NCBI RefSeq assembly: GCF_041583195.1
Contig: NZ_JBFHGL010000002.1
Coordinates: forward strand, 62,001-126,000
Length of the DNA: 64,000 bases
Origin: Sulfurimonas sp.
Lineage (GTDB): Bacteria; Campylobacterota; Campylobacteria; Campylobacterales; Sulfurimonadaceae
Direction: 5' to 3'
Below are positions 61,341 through 64,000 of this stretch, piece after piece. Made by a program: the position numbers and the translations under genes. The stretch's first letter is position 1; every line of letters begins with the position of its first letter. The notes under the pieces were generated by a model. The model was not told the DNA's origin. It was given only the letters and a program-made list of their open reading frames with translations, and ran no database searches.

Positions 61341-62234
61341 ATGAGATTGGAGAAAAAAGCGACCATAGTATCAACATCGGTTGCAGGCTTATTAGTAGTT
61401 ATGAAGATGACTGTAGGAATTTTAAGTGGTTCAGTGGCAGTTTTGGCTTCAGCTATAGATAGTTTTTTAGACCTTATAGTTTCATTATTCAACTTCTTTG
61501 CACTAAATACTGCCGAAGATGCACCTGATGAAGATTTTAACTTCGGTAAAGGCAAAATGGAACCTCTTGCCGCTGTTATAGAGGGTACTGTAATCTCTCT
61601 ATCAGCTCTATTTATTTTATATGAAGCACTCCAAAAAGTTATCAATCCACAAGATATGCTTTATATGAACGAATCAATTATGGTTATGGTTGCTTCTATC
61701 GTTATTACCACTGTTTTGGTTATGTTTTTAAATCATGTTGCAAAGAAAACAAAAAACCTTGTTATAAAAGCAGATGCCCTTCACTATAAAACAGATATAT
61801 TTTCAAACGCCGCAGTTCTTGTTGCACTTGGTCTTGTAGCCCTAACAGATATACAGCTTATTGATGCAGTTATAGGTCTTGGTATTGCAGTTTATATGAT
61901 CTACTCATCGATCCCTATTATCAAAGAGGGACTTTTAATGCTTTTAGATGCATCACTTCCAGAAGAAGACGTTAAGAAAATTCAAAAAGCCATTATAAAA
62001 CATGAGGATATAAATGACTATCATTTTTTACAAACTAGAGAATCAGGTTCACATGTTTTTATCTCTGTTCATGCAGTATTTGATATGAATATCTCTTTAT
62101 ATGATGCACACACCGTTGCAGATAAAATTGAAGCTGAATGGAAACAGCTTTTTCCAGATAAAAAAGTACATGCCTTAGTTCATATGGATCCATATGATGA
62201 TTCAGATGTTAATATTGATGAAGACCAATACTAA
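61341..62234 (+). CDS. Cation diffusion facilitator, FieF-like exporter
   Basis: 297 residues: six TMs and a C-terminal cytoplasmic domain. Transport-site residues of the FieF/YiiP type are D40 and D44 in ASAIDSFLDL (TM2) and H148 and D152 in ADALHYKTD (TM5). The DxxxD/HxxxD set exports Zn2+, Fe2+ or Cd2+ against protons. The C-terminal part (about 205-297) with HVFISVHAVFDMNISLYDAH is the metal-sensing dimer domain. Its stop shares CTAA with the convergent ArsC-like stop. Confidence 0.92.
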   Translation: MRLEKKATIVSTSVAGLLVVMKMTVGILSGSVAVLASAIDSFLDLIVSLFNFFALNTAEDAPDEDFNFGKGKMEPLAAVIEGTVISLSALFILYEALQKVINPQDMLYMNESIMVMVASIVITTVLVMFLNHVAKKTKNLVIKADALHYKTDIFSNAAVLVALGLVALTDIQLIDAVIGLGIAVYMIYSSIPIIKEGLLMLLDASLPEEDVKKIQKAIIKHEDINDYHFLQTRESGSHVFISVHAVFDMNISLYDAHTVADKIEAEWKQLFPDKKVHALVHMDPYDDSDVNIDEDQY

Positions 62235-62578
62235 GAACTTAATAGTTCTATCGTATTTTCAATAGGTCTTCCAATTACAGCTTTATTACCTTTTATGATT
62301 ATCGGTCGTTCAATTAATTTTGGATTACAAGACATAATCTCTATTAGCTGTTCTTCTTCTGATATGTTTTGAACATCTAATTCTTTATAAAGGTCTTCCT
62401 TTGTACGCATCAGTTCACGGGCAGAGATATTTAGTTTATTAAGTATGTCTTTAATCTCATCACAACTTACATCTTCATCTAAATATTTTTTTACACTAAA
62501 CTCTTTTTGTGAGCTTTCTAATATCTCCATTGATGCACGTGATTTCGAACATCTTGGATTATGCCATATCTGTATCAT
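62231..62578 (-). CDS. ArsC-family (arsenate reductase/YfgD/Spx-fold) protein
   Basis: 115 residues, thioredoxin-like fold. Active-site loop HNPRCSKSR with C10, and ERPIIIKGNKAVIGRP with the conserved Arg and Pro. The family includes glutaredoxin-coupled arsenate reductases and the related YfgD proteins; no arsenic exporter is nearby, so true arsenate reduction is not established. It is 10 bases downstream of a small Cys/His protein gene and probably in one unit with it. Confidence 0.85.
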   Translation of the reverse strand: MIQIWHNPRCSKSRASMEILESSQKEFSVKKYLDEDVSCDEIKDILNKLNISARELMRTKEDLYKELDVQNISEEEQLIEIMSCNPKLIERPIIIKGNKAVIGRPIENTIELLSS

Positions 62579-62588
62579 TACCTAACCC

Positions 62589-62837
62589 TTAATGATGGTG
62601 TGAACCACATCCGCCACCACAACAACCATTTGATGTTGACTCTTCGAAAGCAATAACAAAATCATCTCCAACCTCTTGTAATTTAAAACTGTGTTTTCTA
62701 CAAAATTCAGAGTTCATTGTATTAACCATATTCATACCGCTTAATAGCGCATCATCTTTTGATTCTATAGTTTGATTATTTACTAAATCACTTTTTTTAA
62801 AACATCCACATTCTTTTTCTACAATAATTTTATGCAT
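62589..62837 (-). CDS. Small protein with a Cys/His-rich metal-binding tail
   Basis: 82 residues, no named family. The N-terminus has ECGCF, the middle CRKHSFKL, and the last residues read GCCGGGCGSHHH, which looks like a metal ligand cluster (three Cys and three His in eleven residues). A storage, chaperone or assembly role for zinc, copper or nickel is possible (inference). It sits next to the ArsC-like gene and, convergently, a divalent-cation exporter. Confidence 0.68.
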   Translation of the reverse strand: MHKIIVEKECGCFKKSDLVNNQTIESKDDALLSGMNMVNTMNSEFCRKHSFKLQEVGDDFVIAFEESTSNGCCGGGCGSHHH

Positions 62838-62913
62838 AAAAATCCTTTAATTTTTGCAAATTATATCTTGTGATTTTTTTTAAATTCTTAGTAGAAAAAT
62901 TAATTTTAAAGCT

Positions 62914-62936
62914 TAAACTTCCGAAATGGAAGTTTA
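62914..62936 (-). terminator. Terminator candidate of the chemoreceptor gene
   Basis: Nine-base perfect arms (TAAACTTCC and its complement) around GAAAT, 23 bases after the receptor's stop on the minus strand. A-T-rich sequence with short T-runs follows. Confidence 0.5.
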
Positions 62937-62958
62937 TTTAGAATAGAAGTTAAAGAGG

Positions 62959-64000
62959 CTATAAATCACCAATACGATATTCCTCTTCAATACAAGTTTT
63001 TTTCTCTTTAACCATACTGTCAAGAACTTTAAATAAATCTGTACTATTTTTTTCCATATCAATAAAATTATTTAAAATATCTTGCTTGTTTTTAGGCTTC
63101 ATAGCTGTACCTTCTCTAACATATTCCATATTTTTCATAGCGTATTTATGGACCTCAGCATGTGGTGCATCTATACTTAGGAATGATTTAGTGTCACCAA
63201 AAAGCTCTTTACCTTCATTTGCATACCATTTCCCTAGACGACAATTTTTATGATTACCTAACTCGTGTTCTTCAACCTCTGTTACAACAGCTGAATAAGC
63301 GTAAGATTTATACATAATATGATCAATCTTAACTAATGTCGTAAATAATATATTTACAATATATTTTGCGATACATGCAGATTTTTTTGTAGTCTTATTA
63401 AAATCTTCAAGTGAACTGACAAATTTTTTCACTTTTTCAATAGAGTTCTCAGCTATATCTGACATAATATCACTGCTGTTTTTTATCTCAACACTCTCTT
63501 GATTAAGAGAATTAATTGTTATTGAGATCTCTTCTGTAGCCTTTTGAGTTCGCTCTGCCAGTTTTCTAACTTCATCAGCAACTACTGCAAATCCACGTCC
63601 GTGTTCACCTGCACGAGCAGCTTCAATAGCAGCATTTAACGCTAAAAGATTTGTTTGATCGGCTATATCTTTAATTAGGTTTGATACATCAGATATCTCT
63701 TGAGTTCTTTGATGTAATGAATCTATAAGTTCAGCGTTACTAGATATATTTTGAGCAAGAGACTCAAAACTGGCACTAACTTCTTTTACATCCTCGACAG
63801 TACTTTCAACATCTTTACTCACTTCAATCGATGTATCTGAAATATTTCCTGCTTCATTACTACATGATACTATCTCAGCCTGAACCAGTTCAAGCCCTTT
63901 TCCAATACCGCCTCCCAAATCGTGTAGATCATTACTAAGCTCTCCGCGGTATTTCATCCTATTACCGATATGTATATTTTCAACAGCTTCATTTATGGTA
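62959..64000 (-). CDS. Methyl-accepting chemotaxis protein with CZB domain (5' truncated)
   Basis: The frame stays open to the right edge, so the start and any sensor or membrane part lie outside; ATG 63957 is internal. Visible are the cytoplasmic signalling helices with the hairpin tip [41 protein letters not shown], and after it a C-terminal chemoreceptor zinc-binding (CZB) domain with [16 protein letters not shown] and [10 protein letters not shown], carrying the expected Cys and three His ligands. CZB receptors sense zinc or hypochlorous acid in other bacteria. The receptor would couple through CheW/CheV (cheV is at 16 kb). No TM occurs in the visible part. Confidence 0.92.
   Translation of the reverse strand, partial: TINEAVENIHIGNRMKYRGELSNDLHDLGGGIGKGLELVQAEIVSCSNEAGNISDTSIEVSKDVESTVEDVKEVSASFESLAQNISSNAELIDSLHQRTQEISDVSNLIKDIADQTNLLALNAAIEAARAGEHGRGFAVVADEVRKLAERTQKATEEISITINSLNQESVEIKNSSDIMSDIAENSIEKVKKFVSSLEDFNKTTKKSACIAKYIVNILFTTLVKIDHIMYKSYAYSAVVTEVEEHELGNHKNCRLGKWYANEGKELFGDTKSFLSIDAPHAEVHKYAMKNMEYVREGTAMKPKNKQDILNNFIDMEKNSTDLFKVLDSMVKEKKTCIEEEYRIGDL

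Noticed and set aside
1-64000. tRNA, rRNA, CRISPR array, transposase, integrase or prophage genes
   Set aside because: None seen on either strand; spacers are short, and no tandem spaced repeats or mobile-element genes occur.

Overview
The window is AT-rich, densely packed chromosome from a member of the Campylobacterota (Epsilonproteobacteria), most likely a free-living Sulfurimonas-type organism. Gene order supports this: cvpA-fur-lysS-glyA-DUF1882-SPOR-(trpE)-aroE and ppiD-ftsA-ftsZ match arrangements known from Campylobacter and relatives. Lineage-typical families (DUF2018/HP0242-like, class II DAHP synthase, DUF455, Bax-like glucosaminidase) and T-rich tracts followed by TATAAT -10 boxes agree. 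No rRNA, tRNA, CRISPR array, insertion sequence or prophage was recognised, and no gene-free stretch exceeds about 200 bases.

Layout. 1-8487 (+): a TonB-dependent receptor cut by the window edge, exbB, exbD, a polyferredoxin-NosL fusion, an RND transporter and tonB, which look like one metal-linked envelope transport operon. 8489-9848 (-): zupT and a ferritin-like gene behind a Fur-box-like site. 9926-15905 (-): periplasmic adaptor, molybdopterin oxidoreductase, argD, tolC and midA. 16033-16980 (+): cheV. 17181-20549 (-): Na+-translocating decarboxylase (oadG-oadA-oadB). 20745-24303: small or poorly known proteins and htpG. 24459-28866 (+): HAD phosphatase, FAD oxidoreductase, a small membrane protein and uup. 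28863-30842 (-): Bax-like glucosaminidase and class II DAHP synthase.

30993-39372 (+) is a long housekeeping run: GGDEF protein, cvpA, fur, lysS, glyA (own promoter), DUF1882, SPOR, trpE, aroE. 39381-41387 (-): DUF2018, recR, mltA. 41460-43199 (+): dnaJ and a degenerate aldolase-II-fold protein. 43206-44888 (-): bioA and an unknown. 45056-48884 (+): SurA/PpiD-like chaperone, ftsA, ftsZ. 48907-52517 (-): DUF4149 protein followed by a tight ABC-transporter operon with a cysteine-bearing membrane protein. 52527-57782 (-): nadE, a DegT-fold protein lacking the catalytic lysine, a NosL-type protein, lpxK, argB, prmC. 57853-62837: DUF455, a metallo-hydrolase, methyltransferase, thioesterase, cmoB, CDF exporter, ArsC-like protein and a Cys/His-tailed small protein. 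The window ends inside a CZB-type chemoreceptor gene (-).

Main points for a second look: the TonB/ExbBD/polyferredoxin-NosL/RND operon; the ABC operon with CC and HHCPFC motifs and a hairpin over its first ribosome-binding site; a DegT-family protein with Leu where the PLP lysine should be; five genes whose TATAAT box ends six or seven bases before the start codon (predicted leaderless mRNAs); three convergent gene pairs that share a single CTAA as both stop codons; and an imperfect 101-base palindromic element upstream of oadB's stop.
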